A stretch of 64,000 nucleotides of DNA from an uncultured Rikenellaceae bacterium (GTDB taxonomy: Bacteria > Bacteroidota > Bacteroidia > Bacteroidales > Rikenellaceae), in the NCBI GenBank assembly GCA_947038405.1, contig CAMQVY010000002.1, forward strand, positions 1-64,000, written 5' to 3'. Position 1 is the stretch's first letter, and every line of letters begins with the position of its first letter. The notes below the pieces were generated by a model that was not told the DNA's origin, did no database searches, and saw only the letters and a list, made by a program, of their open reading frames with translations. This document shows positions 17,875 to 28,056 of this stretch, in pieces. The position numbers were made by a program, and so were the translations under genes.

Positions 17875-17905
17875 CAAAATTACTTACTTTTTAGTGAACC
17901 TACAA
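17875..17905 (-). promoter_or_regulatory. yebC promoter
   Basis: Reading leftward, TTG (17903-17905), 20 nt, then TAATTTTG (17875-17882). The implied leader is about 85 nt. Confidence 0.5.
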
Positions 17906-17913
17906 AAAAATCA

Positions 17914-17921
17914 TAACTTTG
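17914..17921 (+). promoter_or_regulatory. Possible tsaC -7 element
   Basis: TAACTTTG matches TAnnTTTG, but no TTG is found at the expected distance. It lies 68 nt before the tsaC start and back-to-back with the yebC promoter. Confidence 0.4.
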
Positions 17922-17988
17922 TTGCATAATATTATTTAAGATTAATATTTAACAGGAGTAATAATAATAATTTTTACATTATAAAGAG

Positions 17989-18552
17989 ATGAAAGAGCAT
18001 ATAGACAAAGCAGTTGAAGTCCTTCGTGCAGGAGGCATAATACTATATCCAACGGATACAATTTGGGGAATAGGTTGCGATGCAACTAACAGTGATGCAG
18101 TTGAGAAAGTTTATAAATTAAAAGGATCAATAGATAAGAAAAGTATGTTGATTCTTGTTGACAAGATTGACAATCTGGTTAGATATGTGGGCAATGTTCC
18201 ATCGGTTGCGTGGGATCTATTGGAGATGACAGACAAACCATTAACTCTAATTCTACCTGGAGCACATGGAATATCTACAAGTCTAATCCCTGAAGATGGA
18301 TCAGTAGGTGTTAGAGTTCCTGACCATGAGTTCTGTACAAAACTAATACAGAGACTCGGAAGACCTCTTGTATCGACATCTCCTAATCTATCTGGAGAGC
18401 CAACACCTCTTACGTTTAGAACTATACCTAAAGTGATCTGCGATGGAGTAGATTTCATTGTGAGTCCTCAATTTGAGGGTAAGGGAACAAAAGCACCAAG
18501 TTCAATAATTTCATTGAACAATAGTGGCGTTGTTAACATAATAAGAGAGTAA
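17989..18552 (+). CDS. tsaC: L-threonylcarbamoyladenylate synthase (Sua5/YciO/YrdC family)
   Basis: The 187-residue YrdC-type enzyme makes threonylcarbamoyl-AMP from Thr, bicarbonate and ATP for t6A37 of ANN-decoding tRNAs. It shows GGIILYPTDTIWGIGCDATN, KLKGSIDKKSMLILVD (the KRxxxKp-like site) and VSTSPNLSGEPTP. It has no C-terminal Sua5 domain, so it is the short TsaC form. The stop overlaps the start of the thioesterase gene by 1 nt, indicating translational coupling. Confidence 0.92.
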   Translation: MKEHIDKAVEVLRAGGIILYPTDTIWGIGCDATNSDAVEKVYKLKGSIDKKSMLILVDKIDNLVRYVGNVPSVAWDLLEMTDKPLTLILPGAHGISTSLIPEDGSVGVRVPDHEFCTKLIQRLGRPLVSTSPNLSGEPTPLTFRTIPKVICDGVDFIVSPQFEGKGTKAPSSIISLNNSGVVNIIRE

Positions 18553-18947
18553 TGAAGGTTCTTAGAGTTGACATCCAAAAACGTTTCGCAGACTCAGACA
18601 TACTGGGTCATGTGAACAACGTAAATCTTCAACACTATTTTGATGTTGGAAAGGTAGATTTTATGACAAAAACACTTAAAATTGATGTTCTACACGACTC
18701 TAAGGGATTTATTACGGCATCTACAACCACAAACTATCTTATACAAACTAAGTTTTTTGAGGATGTGTGTGTCGAGACAACAATTGAGAGTATTGGAAAT
18801 AAGAGTTTAACTATGTTCCAAAAGATATTGAGCATTGAAACAGAAGAGATTAAAGCCGAAAGCAGAAGTGTTTTTGTCGCATTTAACTTTAAGGATCAAG
18901 AGTCAATAGTAATTCCAGATAATTGGAGAGATGCCCTAAAAAAATAA
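18552..18947 (+). CDS. Acyl-CoA thioesterase, 4HBT hotdog family
   Basis: The 131-residue single-hotdog protein of the YbgC/FadM type has RFADSDILGHVNNVNLQHYFDVGKVDF, where the Asp and the GHVNN stretch form the active site. It hydrolyses acyl-CoA or acyl-ACP thioesters; the actual substrate is unknown. It is coupled to tsaC by a 1-nt overlap, and the transcript ends in a perfect 14-bp hairpin. Confidence 0.88.
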   Translation: MKVLRVDIQKRFADSDILGHVNNVNLQHYFDVGKVDFMTKTLKIDVLHDSKGFITASTTTNYLIQTKFFEDVCVETTIESIGNKSLTMFQKILSIETEEIKAESRSVFVAFNFKDQESIVIPDNWRDALKK

Positions 18948-18948
18948 G

Positions 18949-19015
18949 TGTTCACTGCGATCTATAGAACTGCCCTACGCGGATGGGCTACGTGATCGCA
19001 GTGAACAATTTTTTT
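18949..19015. terminator. Terminator made from a repeat-family derivative
   Basis: TGTTCACTGCGATC pairs perfectly with GATCGCAGTGAACA (14 bp), followed by a T-run. The loop keeps the CTGCCCTACGCGG...GGGC core and the CGTGATCGCA element of the dispersed repeat. It separates the convergent thioesterase and EamA genes and overlaps the EamA stop codon. Confidence 0.88.
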
Positions 19016-19973
19016 ACTCTGCTTTCCCTTTATTGAAAAAGGGAATATATATAGATACGGTTAGTAGTACACCTGAAAATATAAAAATAGCAGATACTAA
19101 ATCCGCATTATCAAATCTCTCTTGCCCACGAATAGTTGCAACGATAATAGTCATGACGGGCTGAATATATCTGTATAGTGCCGTATGTATTGCGGTTAAC
19201 TTCTCAACACCTCGATACAACAGAAAAGATGGAATTATTGTTCCAAATATAAGTATATAGAACATCTCTAGTTGTATCATAACGGGCATATTCATAAAAT
19301 CAACAGTAAAAGCATCTTTTGCAAAAAATGGGGCTGTTATAAGCAAGCCAACAAAATAGTAACATCCAATCACCACAACTGTACCATGTCGGCTCAACAC
19401 TGGCTTAATAATAATAGTCTGAATTGCGATACAAAAGACACTTATAAATATTAAGAGATTACCGAAAGCTTCTGAACCATGGACAATAACCCCTCGGTGA
19501 TCTACCATCAGTATTCCTGCACCGACAAAAGCCAATACCATTCCTATTTTTCGGGGCAATGCAATTTTAGTTTTTGAGACTATACGACTCACAAATAGTG
19601 TAAATACAGGACCAAGTGTCGCAATTATTGATGCACTGATTGGCGTTGTATATTTTGCACCCCAAAGAAGCATATACATACTTCCGTATGTTACAAGAGT
19701 AGAGACAATAACAATGCGAATAATCTCACGCCACGTAAATCTATTTTTATAATATATTATCGAGAGCGGGATAAAGAATATTGAAGCAAATAGTATCTGA
19801 TAGAATAATATATCTTGAAATGAGCCCCAATTTTTAACCAGAGAGATGAAATACGAAAAATTGACCCCATATAGTAAATTGGAGAATATAAGATCTAAGT
19901 GCGATGTGATACGTCTCTTCAAACTACAATGGATTTTTGATACATAATTTACTTTGTGCAATTTACGTACCAA
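19014..19973 (-). CDS. EamA/DMT-superfamily transporter
   Basis: The 319-residue protein has about ten hydrophobic segments arranged as two EamA halves: LLYGVNFSYFISLV, ILFASIFFIPLSII, VTYGSMYMLLWG, ASIIATLGPVFTLFVS and others. Such permeases export metabolites or amino acids across the inner membrane; the substrate cannot be read from sequence. The first 20 residues (MVRKLHKVNYVSKIHCSLKRR) are poorly hydrophobic. The real start could lie slightly later at a non-ATG codon near LKRRITSH, because no other early Met exists. Confidence 0.85.
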   Translation of the reverse strand: MVRKLHKVNYVSKIHCSLKRRITSHLDLIFSNLLYGVNFSYFISLVKNWGSFQDILFYQILFASIFFIPLSIIYYKNRFTWREIIRIVIVSTLVTYGSMYMLLWGAKYTTPISASIIATLGPVFTLFVSRIVSKTKIALPRKIGMVLAFVGAGILMVDHRGVIVHGSEAFGNLLIFISVFCIAIQTIIIKPVLSRHGTVVVIGCYYFVGLLITAPFFAKDAFTVDFMNMPVMIQLEMFYILIFGTIIPSFLLYRGVEKLTAIHTALYRYIQPVMTIIVATIRGQERFDNADLVSAIFIFSGVLLTVSIYIPFFNKGKAE

Positions 19974-20043
19974 AAATCCATAACAACTAATTTAATAGTA
20001 TCTCTTGAAATTTAGCCTTAAATATTAACGAAACATACTGAAT

Positions 20044-20865
20044 CTAATAGCCCATACAGATCCCAGTATAACCTTTAAATGTAACCTGAATCGCTCCAAA
20101 AGGCAAAACCTTAACCCTTATATTATCTACTTCTGCATTCGCTCCTCTATGGAGATCAATATCGATCTCTCCACTAACAAGCGGGTAAGAGTTTATTTTC
20201 TTATAAATTAATGGTTCTATAATATTGTATGATGCTACAAACATATCCAATCCAGGGTAGGCTTTAACCTCATTTACAGTACCTTCATCTGTTGTTACTG
20301 AGTATGAACCCCATTTATTAGGATCAAGACTAGGTAAGAGTTTAATATTAATAGACGCATTGCTAATTGCTCCAAAACCATAGTTCTCAATCTTAATACT
20401 CCATTGACTATTATTCACTTGATTTTTTATACGAAAGCTATTACTCTCGATACTTTCTACACCTGAATACCATGGGTCACCTCCATAATTGATACTCTTA
20501 TACTTAACGACATTCCACTCCACACCTTCTGAAGTAAGTGAATCTGTTGATGCTCGGTAGATCTGCCACTCTTCACCATCAGCATGCTTAACGAATACTG
20601 AGTCATGTCTCTCTAAAATATCATATCCAGTTAATGTATAATATTTAAGACTATCTCTTTTTGCACCATCAGACTGAAGGTATGCATCTATTTTACGAGC
20701 AAAGTCGAAAGTCTCAATATAGCTTTCAATAGTCCTATTCACTTTAACATATACCAATCGTGGTGCTTCTAATTTTATTTCATCTCCAAAATAGTGCCCA
20801 CTAGTACAAGAAGAGAGACAACCTATTATAAATAACAGAATTAAACTATTTTTTATTAATTTCAT
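20044..20865 (-). CDS. Lipoprotein of unknown function
   Basis: The 273-residue protein begins MKLIKNSLILLFIIGCLSSC, a lipoprotein signal with the LSSC lipobox. The mature part is mostly beta-strand in appearance (repeated alternating polar/hydrophobic stretches, WEVVKYKSINYGGDPWYSGVE-like turns) with no recognised catalytic motif. It ends with FKGYTGICMGY. The gene lies 18 nt downstream of the beta-barrel-like protein gene on the same strand, so the two probably form an envelope operon. No family recognised. Confidence 0.6.
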   Translation of the reverse strand: MKLIKNSLILLFIIGCLSSCTSGHYFGDEIKLEAPRLVYVKVNRTIESYIETFDFARKIDAYLQSDGAKRDSLKYYTLTGYDILERHDSVFVKHADGEEWQIYRASTDSLTSEGVEWNVVKYKSINYGGDPWYSGVESIESNSFRIKNQVNNSQWSIKIENYGFGAISNASINIKLLPSLDPNKWGSYSVTTDEGTVNEVKAYPGLDMFVASYNIIEPLIYKKINSYPLVSGEIDIDLHRGANAEVDNIRVKVLPFGAIQVTFKGYTGICMGY

Positions 20866-20883
20866 AATTTCTCTATTTTATAA

Positions 20884-21507
20884 TTAAAAACGGTATCCAC
20901 CACCAAAAACAATGACTCCTTGTATTCCACTTGCAAACTCCATAGATCCAAAAAACTTTTTACCAACAGAGACACCAAAATAGGTTATATTTCCAGATAC
21001 TCTAGCAGGGGTTTTAGTTGAGTAAATTTCAGAGTTGTGGTATCTAAGCCTAACACCCAGACCCAATTGAGAGTATAGACGCACCATTGGTCGATTTAGA
21101 TATGTGAAGCGAATTGTCGGAACGATTGCAAAATTAGAGATACTAGACTCCTCAATAATTTTACTATCTATACGATTATAATAATCTTCACTCTCCTTTA
21201 CATATGACAACGTAGCCCCAACAGAGAGCCATTTCAATACCTGATAACTATAACCAAGAGAGTATGCTGCCGAAACAGAGCTCTCTTTAAACATTAAAAG
21301 TTGTTCATAATTTTCATTAGAAAAATTCGGATATATCATACCACAACCATCTTTTGCCCATCCATTAAAAAGTATAGGAAATGCACCTATCATAAATTTA
21401 ACTTCGTGCTCAGGACTTAGTGATTCAATTCCTTGCTCTTTCGCACCTGCCGATATTGATACACCAACAGCGAAAAGAGCCAATAAAATAGTTTTTAGTT
21501 TATTCAA
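20884..21507 (-). CDS. Secreted beta-barrel-like outer-membrane protein
   Basis: The 207-residue protein has a signal peptide (MNKLKTILLALFAVGVSISAGA) followed by alternating beta segments with aromatic girdle residues (SAAYSLGYSYQVLKWLSVGATLSYVKE, VRLYSQLGLGVRLRYHN). It ends in FGGGYRF, with the C-terminal aromatic expected of BAM substrates. This fits an eight-stranded porin-like barrel. The function is unknown. It is the upstream partner of the lipoprotein gene at 20044-20865. Confidence 0.65.
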   Translation of the reverse strand: MNKLKTILLALFAVGVSISAGAKEQGIESLSPEHEVKFMIGAFPILFNGWAKDGCGMIYPNFSNENYEQLLMFKESSVSAAYSLGYSYQVLKWLSVGATLSYVKESEDYYNRIDSKIIEESSISNFAIVPTIRFTYLNRPMVRLYSQLGLGVRLRYHNSEIYSTKTPARVSGNITYFGVSVGKKFFGSMEFASGIQGVIVFGGGYRF

Positions 21508-21610
21508 AATAATAATTTATAAATTAAGCGATGTAAGATAATTAAAAAATTGAAGATTCCAAGTAATATATTTAACTTTATTGCTATAATATGCTCATTA
21601 ACAAGGGAAA

Positions 21611-21649
21611 GGAGATTTTCAAAATTAATTGAAAATCTCCTTTTTTTAT
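21611..21649. terminator. Terminator between gpmI and the barrel gene
   Basis: AGGAGATTTTCA pairs with TGAAAATCTCCT, with a T-run on the plus side and a weaker one on the minus side. It lies about 80 nt past the gpmI stop, with a decayed repeat copy (about 21668-21710) in between. Confidence 0.65.
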
Positions 21650-21718
21650 ATTCTGCGTTAAAATTATAAACTACCCTAATCGGACAAATCTACATGATCG
21701 CAGAGAACAGATGAAATC

Positions 21719-23242
21719 TTATAATTTAACAAGATTCTTTCCATTCATATCCTCTGGCTGTCCAATACCCATAAGAGCCAAAACTGTAGGTGCAATATCT
21801 GCAAGAACTCCACTCTCAACACTCTTAACTCTATCCGATACAACAATAATAGGTACAGGATTTAATGAGTGAGCAGTATTAGGTGTACCTGAAGTATTAA
21901 CTGAGTGATCAGCATTTCCATGGTCAGCAATAATTACAACCTCATATCCATTCTTCTTTGCAGTCTCAACAACAGCCTCAACACACTCGTCAATAGTCTT
22001 TACAGCCTTCACAATTGCATCGTAAACACCTGTATGTCCAACCATATCACAGTTAGCAAAATTCAATGCAACGAAGTCAAATTTCTGAGAATCTAAAGCC
22101 TCAACAAGCTTATCCTTAACCTCATAAGCACTCATCTCTGGTTGAAGATCATATGTAGCAACCTTAGGAGATGCAACTAAAATACGCTCCTCATTCTCAA
22201 ACTTCTCTTCACGACCACCATTCATAAAGAAGGTAACGTGCGCATACTTCTCAGTCTCCGCAATACGTAGTTGAGATAAACCTTTACTAGCGATATACTC
22301 TCCAAGAGTATTTTGAACATTATCCTTATCAAACAATATGTGTAGCCCCTTAAACTTAGCGTCATAAGGAGTCATAGTGCAATAGTACAAAGGCAAAGTC
22401 TTCATACCCTCTGCTGTCATATCCTCTTGTGTAAGAGCAATTGTAAGCTCCTTAGCTCTATCATTACGATAGTTAAAGAATATCACAACATCACCCTCTT
22501 GAATAGTTCCAACAGGAGCTCCTGCCTCATCAACAACAGCCATTGGCTTGATGAACTCATCTGTAACACCCTCTGCATACGATTTTGCAATCGCATCAAT
22601 TGGATCTACAATCTTCTCGCCTTCACCTTTTACAAGTAAGTCATATGCTGTTTTCACACGATCCCAACGGTTATCTCTATCCATTGCATAGTAACGACCG
22701 ATAAGAGATGCGATTTTACCTGTAGATTTATCTAGGTGTTGTTGAAGTGTCTCAATGAAACCTTTTCCACTTTGAGGATCAGTATCACGACCATCCATAA
22801 AACAGTGAACAAATGTATTCTCAATTCCATATTCTTTAGAGATATCACATAATTTCAATAGATGCTCCATTGAACTGTGAACTCCACCGTTTGAAACTAA
22901 TCCCATAAAGTGAACCTGCTTATTATTGCTCTGCGCATACTCAAATGCCTTTACAATCTCTGCATTTTTTAGAATAGTATTCTCTCTACAAGCGATATTG
23001 ATCTTAACTAAGTCTTGATATACAACTCTACCTGCACCAATATTAAGATGCCCTACCTCTGAGTTACCCATCTGTCCCTCTGGAAGTCCAACATTCTCAC
23101 CATCAGTTAAAATATCCGCATTAGGATATTTAGCCTCAAGAGAGTTCATATATGCTGGTTGTGCGGAGTAGATTACGTCTCCTTTTGAATGGTCGCCTTT
23201 ACCCCATCCATCTAAAATCATCAATAAAACTTTATTACTCAT
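21719..23242 (-). CDS. gpmI: 2,3-bisphosphoglycerate-independent phosphoglycerate mutase
   Basis: GpmI interconverts 3- and 2-phosphoglycerate in glycolysis using two Mn ions. It starts with [13 protein letters not shown], has the phosphoserine loop [18 protein letters not shown], the [12 protein letters not shown] segment and the metal-binding HGNADH...H near the C-terminus. At 507 residues it has the expected length. It lies 16 nt after alaS on the same strand, so read-through from alaS is likely. Confidence 0.97.
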   Translation of the reverse strand: MSNKVLLMILDGWGKGDHSKGDVIYSAQPAYMNSLEAKYPNADILTDGENVGLPEGQMGNSEVGHLNIGAGRVVYQDLVKINIACRENTILKNAEIVKAFEYAQSNNKQVHFMGLVSNGGVHSSMEHLLKLCDISKEYGIENTFVHCFMDGRDTDPQSGKGFIETLQQHLDKSTGKIASLIGRYYAMDRDNRWDRVKTAYDLLVKGEGEKIVDPIDAIAKSYAEGVTDEFIKPMAVVDEAGAPVGTIQEGDVVIFFNYRNDRAKELTIALTQEDMTAEGMKTLPLYYCTMTPYDAKFKGLHILFDKDNVQNTLGEYIASKGLSQLRIAETEKYAHVTFFMNGGREEKFENEERILVASPKVATYDLQPEMSAYEVKDKLVEALDSQKFDFVALNFANCDMVGHTGVYDAIVKAVKTIDECVEAVVETAKKNGYEVVIIADHGNADHSVNTSGTPNTAHSLNPVPIIVVSDRVKSVESGVLADIAPTVLALMGIGQPEDMNGKNLVKL

Positions 23243-23258
23243 AATATCTATTTTATAT

Positions 23259-25880
23259 TTATTTAAATTTACTTAAAATTATCTCTTTAGCCGTAGCAAT
23301 TGCCTTCTCTAGCCCCTCAGGTTTCTTACCACCCGCTGTTGCAAAGAATGGCTGCCCACCGCCGCCACCATTAATCTCTTTTGCCGCAGCTCTCACAACC
23401 TCTGAAGCATTAACTCCTTTAGCAATAATATCATCTCCAAGCATGATAGATAGTGTAACCTTACCATCAGCTTTAGTTCCCGCAATAAAGACTACATTTG
23501 ATACTTTAGCTTTGATTCCAAATGCCAAGTTCTTAACCATCTCTGTTGATAAGTCTAACTCCTGAGTAAGGAATTTAATTCCATCCTCCTCAACTAACTC
23601 AGAGATAAATTTATCTTTTAACCTATCAATCTTCTCCTTCTGCATAGACTCAATATCCTTACTCAAAAGAGTATTCTCTTCGATAAGTTTTTTTACAGCC
23701 TGCGCAACTGCTGGATTATTTACACAACCTTGAACCTCTTTAATAGTATCTTCAAATCCGTACATAAGATTCTCAGCAACCATTCCAGTGACAGCTTCAA
23801 TACGTCTAATTCCCGCAGCTATTGCACCTTCAGAAGTTATTTTAAACATTCCAATATTTCCAGTTGCCGATACGTGAGTACCTCCACATAGTTCAATAGA
23901 TGTGCCATACTTTATTGTTCTCACCGCATCACCATACTTTTCTCCAAATAACATCATCGCTCCCGACTCTCTTGCCTCTTCGATAGGACAATCACGAACC
24001 TCAACTAGAGGGAAGTTTGCACGAATTTTTGCATTTACAATCCTTTCAACTTGACGGATCTCTTCACTAGATACTTTATGGAAATGAGAAAAGTCAAAAC
24101 GTAATGAATTAGGTGTTACCATAGAACCCTTCTGCTCTACGTGTGTACCAAGAACCTCTCTCAGTGCCTCGTGCATAATGTGAGTTGCCGTATGATTATT
24201 TGCTGAAGCGTCTCTCTTCTCTTCGTTTACAACAGCAGTAAATGTAGAGTTAAGATCAGCAGGTAACTGAGACACAATATGAATAATCAGATTGTTCTCC
24301 TTTTGCGTATCTGTAATAGTACACTTCACACCACCACACTCAATATATCCAATATCTCCAACTTGACCTCCTGAATTACCATAAAATGGTGTCTGGTCAA
24401 ATACAAGTTGATAAAAAGTTTTACCTTTTGTTGTCATTTTTCTGTAACGAGCAATCTTAACCTCAGTTGTAAGGTAGTCATAACCAACAAATAGACTCTC
24501 ATCAATAGGCATAACCTCAATCCAGTCATCAGCATCAATTGATGCTGCATTTCTCGAACGATCTTTCTGCCCTTGTAACTCCTTGTTAAACTGCTCTAAG
24601 TCAATCTCCATATCCTGCTCCTTAGCAATAAGCTCAGTCAAGTCTATCGGGAAACCATATGTATCATATAGTAAGAAGGCATCTTGCCCACTTATTTTGC
24701 CACTATTCGCTACTTTTGACTTTTTAATTACATTGTCAAGTAGATTTATTCCTGTTGCCAATGTTTTAAGGAAAGATGCTTCCTCTTCATATATAACACT
24801 CTTAACCAACTCTTTTTGTGCTATCAACTCAGGGAACTGCTCTCCCATCTGTGCCGCAAGCATATCTACCAATTTACATATAGTAGGCTCATTAAAACCA
24901 AGATATGTATATCCATAACGTACAGCTCTACGCAAGATTCTACGAATCACATAACCAGCCTTTACATTAGATGGCAATTGACCATCAGCAATAGAGAATG
25001 TAATCGCTCTCAAGTGGTCTGCAATAACACGCATAGCTATATCATGCTTCTCTGTTACACCATATTTGATTCCAGAAAGGCTTGATATTTTTTGTATTGT
25101 AGGTTGGAAAATATCTGTATCATAGTTACTTTTCTTACCCTGAATAACCATACATAGACGTTCAAAGCCCATACCAGTATCTACATGCTGCTTAGGCAAT
25201 GCTTCAAGAGATCCGTTTGCTTTTCTATTGAACTGTATAAATACAAGATTCCAAACCTCAATAACATGTGGATGGTCATTATTAACAAGGTCACGTCCAC
25301 TAACTTTAGCACGCTCCTCGTCACTTCTAAGGTCGAAATGGATCTCACTACATGGACCACATGGACCTGTATCTCCCATCTCCCAGAAGTTATCATGTTT
25401 ATTACCTAATATAATTTGATCTTCAGGCAAAAATTTTCTCCAAAAGTCATATGCTTCAGTATCTTGAGGTACTCCATCAGAGTCACTACCCTCAAAGATA
25501 GATGCATATATCCTATCCTTAGGTAACTTATACACCTCAGTGAATAACTCCCATGCCCACTCAATAGCCTCTTTTTTAAAGAAGTCACCAAAAGACCAAT
25601 TACCCAACATCTCAAACATCGTATGGTGATAAGTATCATGTCCAACCTCTTCAAGATCGTTATGCTTACCCGAAACCCTAAGACACTTTTGACTATCAGC
25701 AATACGTTTATGTTTTATAGGAGTGTTCCCTAAAAACATATCTTTAAACTGATTCATACCTGCGTTCGTAAACATAAGCGTCGGATCGCCCTTCACTACC
25801 ATAGGTGCAGATGGGACAATCATATGCTCTTTATTGCGAAAAAATTCAAAAAATGCCTCTCTAATCTCTTTTGATTCCAT
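23259..25880 (-). CDS. alaS: Alanyl-tRNA synthetase
   Basis: AlaRS of 873 residues. The class II catalytic core contains [35 protein letters not shown]. The editing domain carries [16 protein letters not shown] and CGGTHV, the Zn site that clears Ser/Gly-tRNA. The C-Ala domain ends with [21 protein letters not shown]. All motifs are intact. It diverges from the M23 peptidase gene, a synteny common in Bacteroidetes. Confidence 0.97.
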   Translation of the reverse strand: MESKEIREAFFEFFRNKEHMIVPSAPMVVKGDPTLMFTNAGMNQFKDMFLGNTPIKHKRIADSQKCLRVSGKHNDLEEVGHDTYHHTMFEMLGNWSFGDFFKKEAIEWAWELFTEVYKLPKDRIYASIFEGSDSDGVPQDTEAYDFWRKFLPEDQIILGNKHDNFWEMGDTGPCGPCSEIHFDLRSDEERAKVSGRDLVNNDHPHVIEVWNLVFIQFNRKANGSLEALPKQHVDTGMGFERLCMVIQGKKSNYDTDIFQPTIQKISSLSGIKYGVTEKHDIAMRVIADHLRAITFSIADGQLPSNVKAGYVIRRILRRAVRYGYTYLGFNEPTICKLVDMLAAQMGEQFPELIAQKELVKSVIYEEEASFLKTLATGINLLDNVIKKSKVANSGKISGQDAFLLYDTYGFPIDLTELIAKEQDMEIDLEQFNKELQGQKDRSRNAASIDADDWIEVMPIDESLFVGYDYLTTEVKIARYRKMTTKGKTFYQLVFDQTPFYGNSGGQVGDIGYIECGGVKCTITDTQKENNLIIHIVSQLPADLNSTFTAVVNEEKRDASANNHTATHIMHEALREVLGTHVEQKGSMVTPNSLRFDFSHFHKVSSEEIRQVERIVNAKIRANFPLVEVRDCPIEEARESGAMMLFGEKYGDAVRTIKYGTSIELCGGTHVSATGNIGMFKITSEGAIAAGIRRIEAVTGMVAENLMYGFEDTIKEVQGCVNNPAVAQAVKKLIEENTLLSKDIESMQKEKIDRLKDKFISELVEEDGIKFLTQELDLSTEMVKNLAFGIKAKVSNVVFIAGTKADGKVTLSIMLGDDIIAKGVNASEVVRAAAKEINGGGGGQPFFATAGGKKPEGLEKAIATAKEIILSKFK

Positions 25881-25930
25881 ACTTTTATATCTTTTTTGTT
25901 CGTTATCCTATTATATGCGTAAAAATGAGG

Positions 25931-25961
25931 TTGTAAAATTAATCAATTTAGTCTAATTTTG
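25931..25961 (+). promoter_or_regulatory. Promoter of the M23 peptidase pair
   Basis: TTG (25931-25933), 20 nt, then TAATTTTG (25954-25961), 28 nt before the ATG at 25989. Confidence 0.65.
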
Positions 25962-25988
25962 CCCTCTAATATTGAAGTATTTTATATA

Positions 25989-26984
25989 ATGGCTAAAAAA
26001 GAGTATAAATTTAATCCACAGACTCTATCTTATGATGTAGTATCTACGCCTTCAAAGATTCGTCTTTACCGAGTCTTGAGGAGAGTCCTTATTGGATTTC
26101 TACTTGCATCTGTTGTAAATTTTATATTTTCACATCTTTACCTCACGCCTAAAATGTCTAATATTATAGGTCATAGAAGGGAACTACTCTTGAAGTATAA
26201 AATACTAAACGATAAAATCGAAGCCTCTAATCTCAAAATCAAGAGCATTAAACATCGAGACAACAATGTTTACCGACAACTATTTGTTGTAGATACATTG
26301 GAAATTCCTCAAGTATATGAAGAGTACCCAGAATCCAAATATGAATCATTCAAAACTATAGACTCTGAAGAGATAGTATTGAGTAGTTGGAAAAAACTAG
26401 ATGCAATAACAAAACTACTCTATCTGGAGTCTAAGTCTTTTGACCAACTGCAAGAACTAACACAAAACAAAGGGTTAATGGCTATGTCCATCCCTGCGAT
26501 ATGGCCTCTTGACAAGAGTAAATTAACAAATGTTATTGGCGCATATGGAATGAGAATGCACCCTATATATAGGAGGTACATACACCATAATGGCATTGAC
26601 CTAACTGTTCCAAAGGGTACTCCAATATATGCAACTGGAGATGGAGTGGTCGACTTCACAAGACATTCGAGAAGTCGTAGAGGTTACGGCAATGAAATTA
26701 TTCTTGAACATGGGTTTGGATACAAAACTCAATATGCACATCTTGACTCTATTCTTGTGAAAGAAGGACAAAAAGTGAAACGAGGTGAAATTATTGGGAA
26801 GGCTGGTAGAACTGGAGGTACAACAGGTCCACATCTACACTACGAAGTGAGATACAAAGGGAAACACGTAGACGCTCTAAACTATTTCCGTAGAGATATG
26901 ACTGAAGAGGAGTTTGAGAAGATCGTTAAGTCTGCAAAAGCTACAACTTATGAACTTTTAGAAGAGAATCAAAATGAGAGATAG
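25989..26984 (+). CDS. M23 family metallopeptidase (LytM/DUF-type), copy A
   Basis: The 331-residue protein has one N-terminal membrane anchor (VLIGFLLASVVNFIFSHLYL), a coiled-coil-like linker and a C-terminal peptidase M23 domain with HNGIDLTVPKGTPIYATGDG (HxxxD Zn ligands) and GPHLHYEVRY (HxH). The metal site is complete, so an active peptidoglycan endopeptidase is expected in the periplasm. The ATG at 25989 (MAKKEYKFNPQTLSYD) is chosen over one ten codons upstream, because that would overlap the -7 element. The C-terminus overlaps the next M23 gene by 11 nt. Confidence 0.9.
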   Translation: MAKKEYKFNPQTLSYDVVSTPSKIRLYRVLRRVLIGFLLASVVNFIFSHLYLTPKMSNIIGHRRELLLKYKILNDKIEASNLKIKSIKHRDNNVYRQLFVVDTLEIPQVYEEYPESKYESFKTIDSEEIVLSSWKKLDAITKLLYLESKSFDQLQELTQNKGLMAMSIPAIWPLDKSKLTNVIGAYGMRMHPIYRRYIHHNGIDLTVPKGTPIYATGDGVVDFTRHSRSRRGYGNEIILEHGFGYKTQYAHLDSILVKEGQKVKRGEIIGKAGRTGGTTGPHLHYEVRYKGKHVDALNYFRRDMTEEEFEKIVKSAKATTYELLEENQNER

Positions 26985-27942
26985 AAGAGAACGCATAAAA
27001 AATACTCCACCATGGTTAAATCGAAAATCTAGTTTTAGACAACGATTACTAAATTTTCTTCTTATCATTATAAGCTGGACAGGGATTACTATCTTTTTTT
27101 ATATTGGGTTCTCTAACTTCTTTGACACTCAATTAGAACATGAATTAAAGGTGTCATATAAAGTTCTTGACGAAGAGTACTCCAAATTGAGTAACAGATA
27201 CGACAGCGTAGAGACAGTTCTCCGTAACCTTGAAGAGCGAGATTTAAATGTTTTCAACGCTCTTTTCGAATCTGAACCAATAGACCTATATGTTAGTGAG
27301 GAGAGTGATCACATGAAGAGTAATGAACTATTACTAACCATGACAAATAAAGAGTTAAGCGAAATTTTCCTATCAAAAACAGCAGACTTAGATAGTAGCT
27401 TAACGCATCTTAACATAACGAGACAGAGTCTTGTTGACTCAACTAAAGTAAAAGAAGATGAAGCTAACAATATTCCATCTATACAACCAATAATAAATAA
27501 AAAGCTGACTCTTCTCACAGCATCATTTGGTCTGCGCATACACCCGTTTTACAAGAGTCTCGTACAACACAACGGAGTTGACTACACTGTACCTGAGGGT
27601 ACAAGAGTTTTTGTAACGGCTGATGGAGTCGTTAAAAAGGCTATATCTAAAAAGACCTCATCATCAGGTTTAAGTATAACGATAGATCATAAAAATGGGT
27701 ATCAAACCATATACAATCATCTTAGTAAGATTACGGTTAGAAAGGGACAAAAAGTTAGACGAGGGGATATCATTGCATTAACAGGTAATTCGGGTCTATC
27801 TCTATCTCCACACCTACACTATGAGATCACATATAATGGTGAGCATATTGACCCTATACACTACTTTTCCAACGAGCTAACACCTGACGAATACAATAGA
27901 ATCATTAGAATAGCCCAAACTGGAATGCAATCTTTTGACTAA
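26974..27942 (+). CDS. M23 family metallopeptidase, copy B
   Basis: The 322-residue paralogue of the preceding gene has the same layout: a membrane anchor (LNFLLIIISWTGITIFFYIGF), a helical linker and an M23 domain with HNGVDYTVPEGTRVFVTADG and SPHLHYEITYNG. The Zn ligands are intact. It overlaps copy A by 11 nt in another frame, so translation is coupled. The pair is likely a tandem duplication that has diverged; different roles in wall cutting are possible but not visible. Confidence 0.9.
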   Translation: MRDRRERIKNTPPWLNRKSSFRQRLLNFLLIIISWTGITIFFYIGFSNFFDTQLEHELKVSYKVLDEEYSKLSNRYDSVETVLRNLEERDLNVFNALFESEPIDLYVSEESDHMKSNELLLTMTNKELSEIFLSKTADLDSSLTHLNITRQSLVDSTKVKEDEANNIPSIQPIINKKLTLLTASFGLRIHPFYKSLVQHNGVDYTVPEGTRVFVTADGVVKKAISKKTSSSGLSITIDHKNGYQTIYNHLSKITVRKGQKVRRGDIIALTGNSGLSLSPHLHYEITYNGEHIDPIHYFSNELTPDEYNRIIRIAQTGMQSFD

Positions 27943-27993
27943 ACAATAGTTTCAGTAGTGGTTTAGCATGGACAATATACCTAATATTAGGTA

Positions 27994-28024
27994 TTGTGAA
28001 GCCCCTCTCCGAATATTAATTTTG
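27994..28024 (+). promoter_or_regulatory. Promoter of the TonB-dependent receptor
   Basis: TTG (27994-27996), 20 nt, then TAATTTTG (28017-28024), 33 nt before the start codon. Confidence 0.65.
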
Positions 28025-28056
28025 CATCAGAAATAAATGTAAAACTAATAATAATT

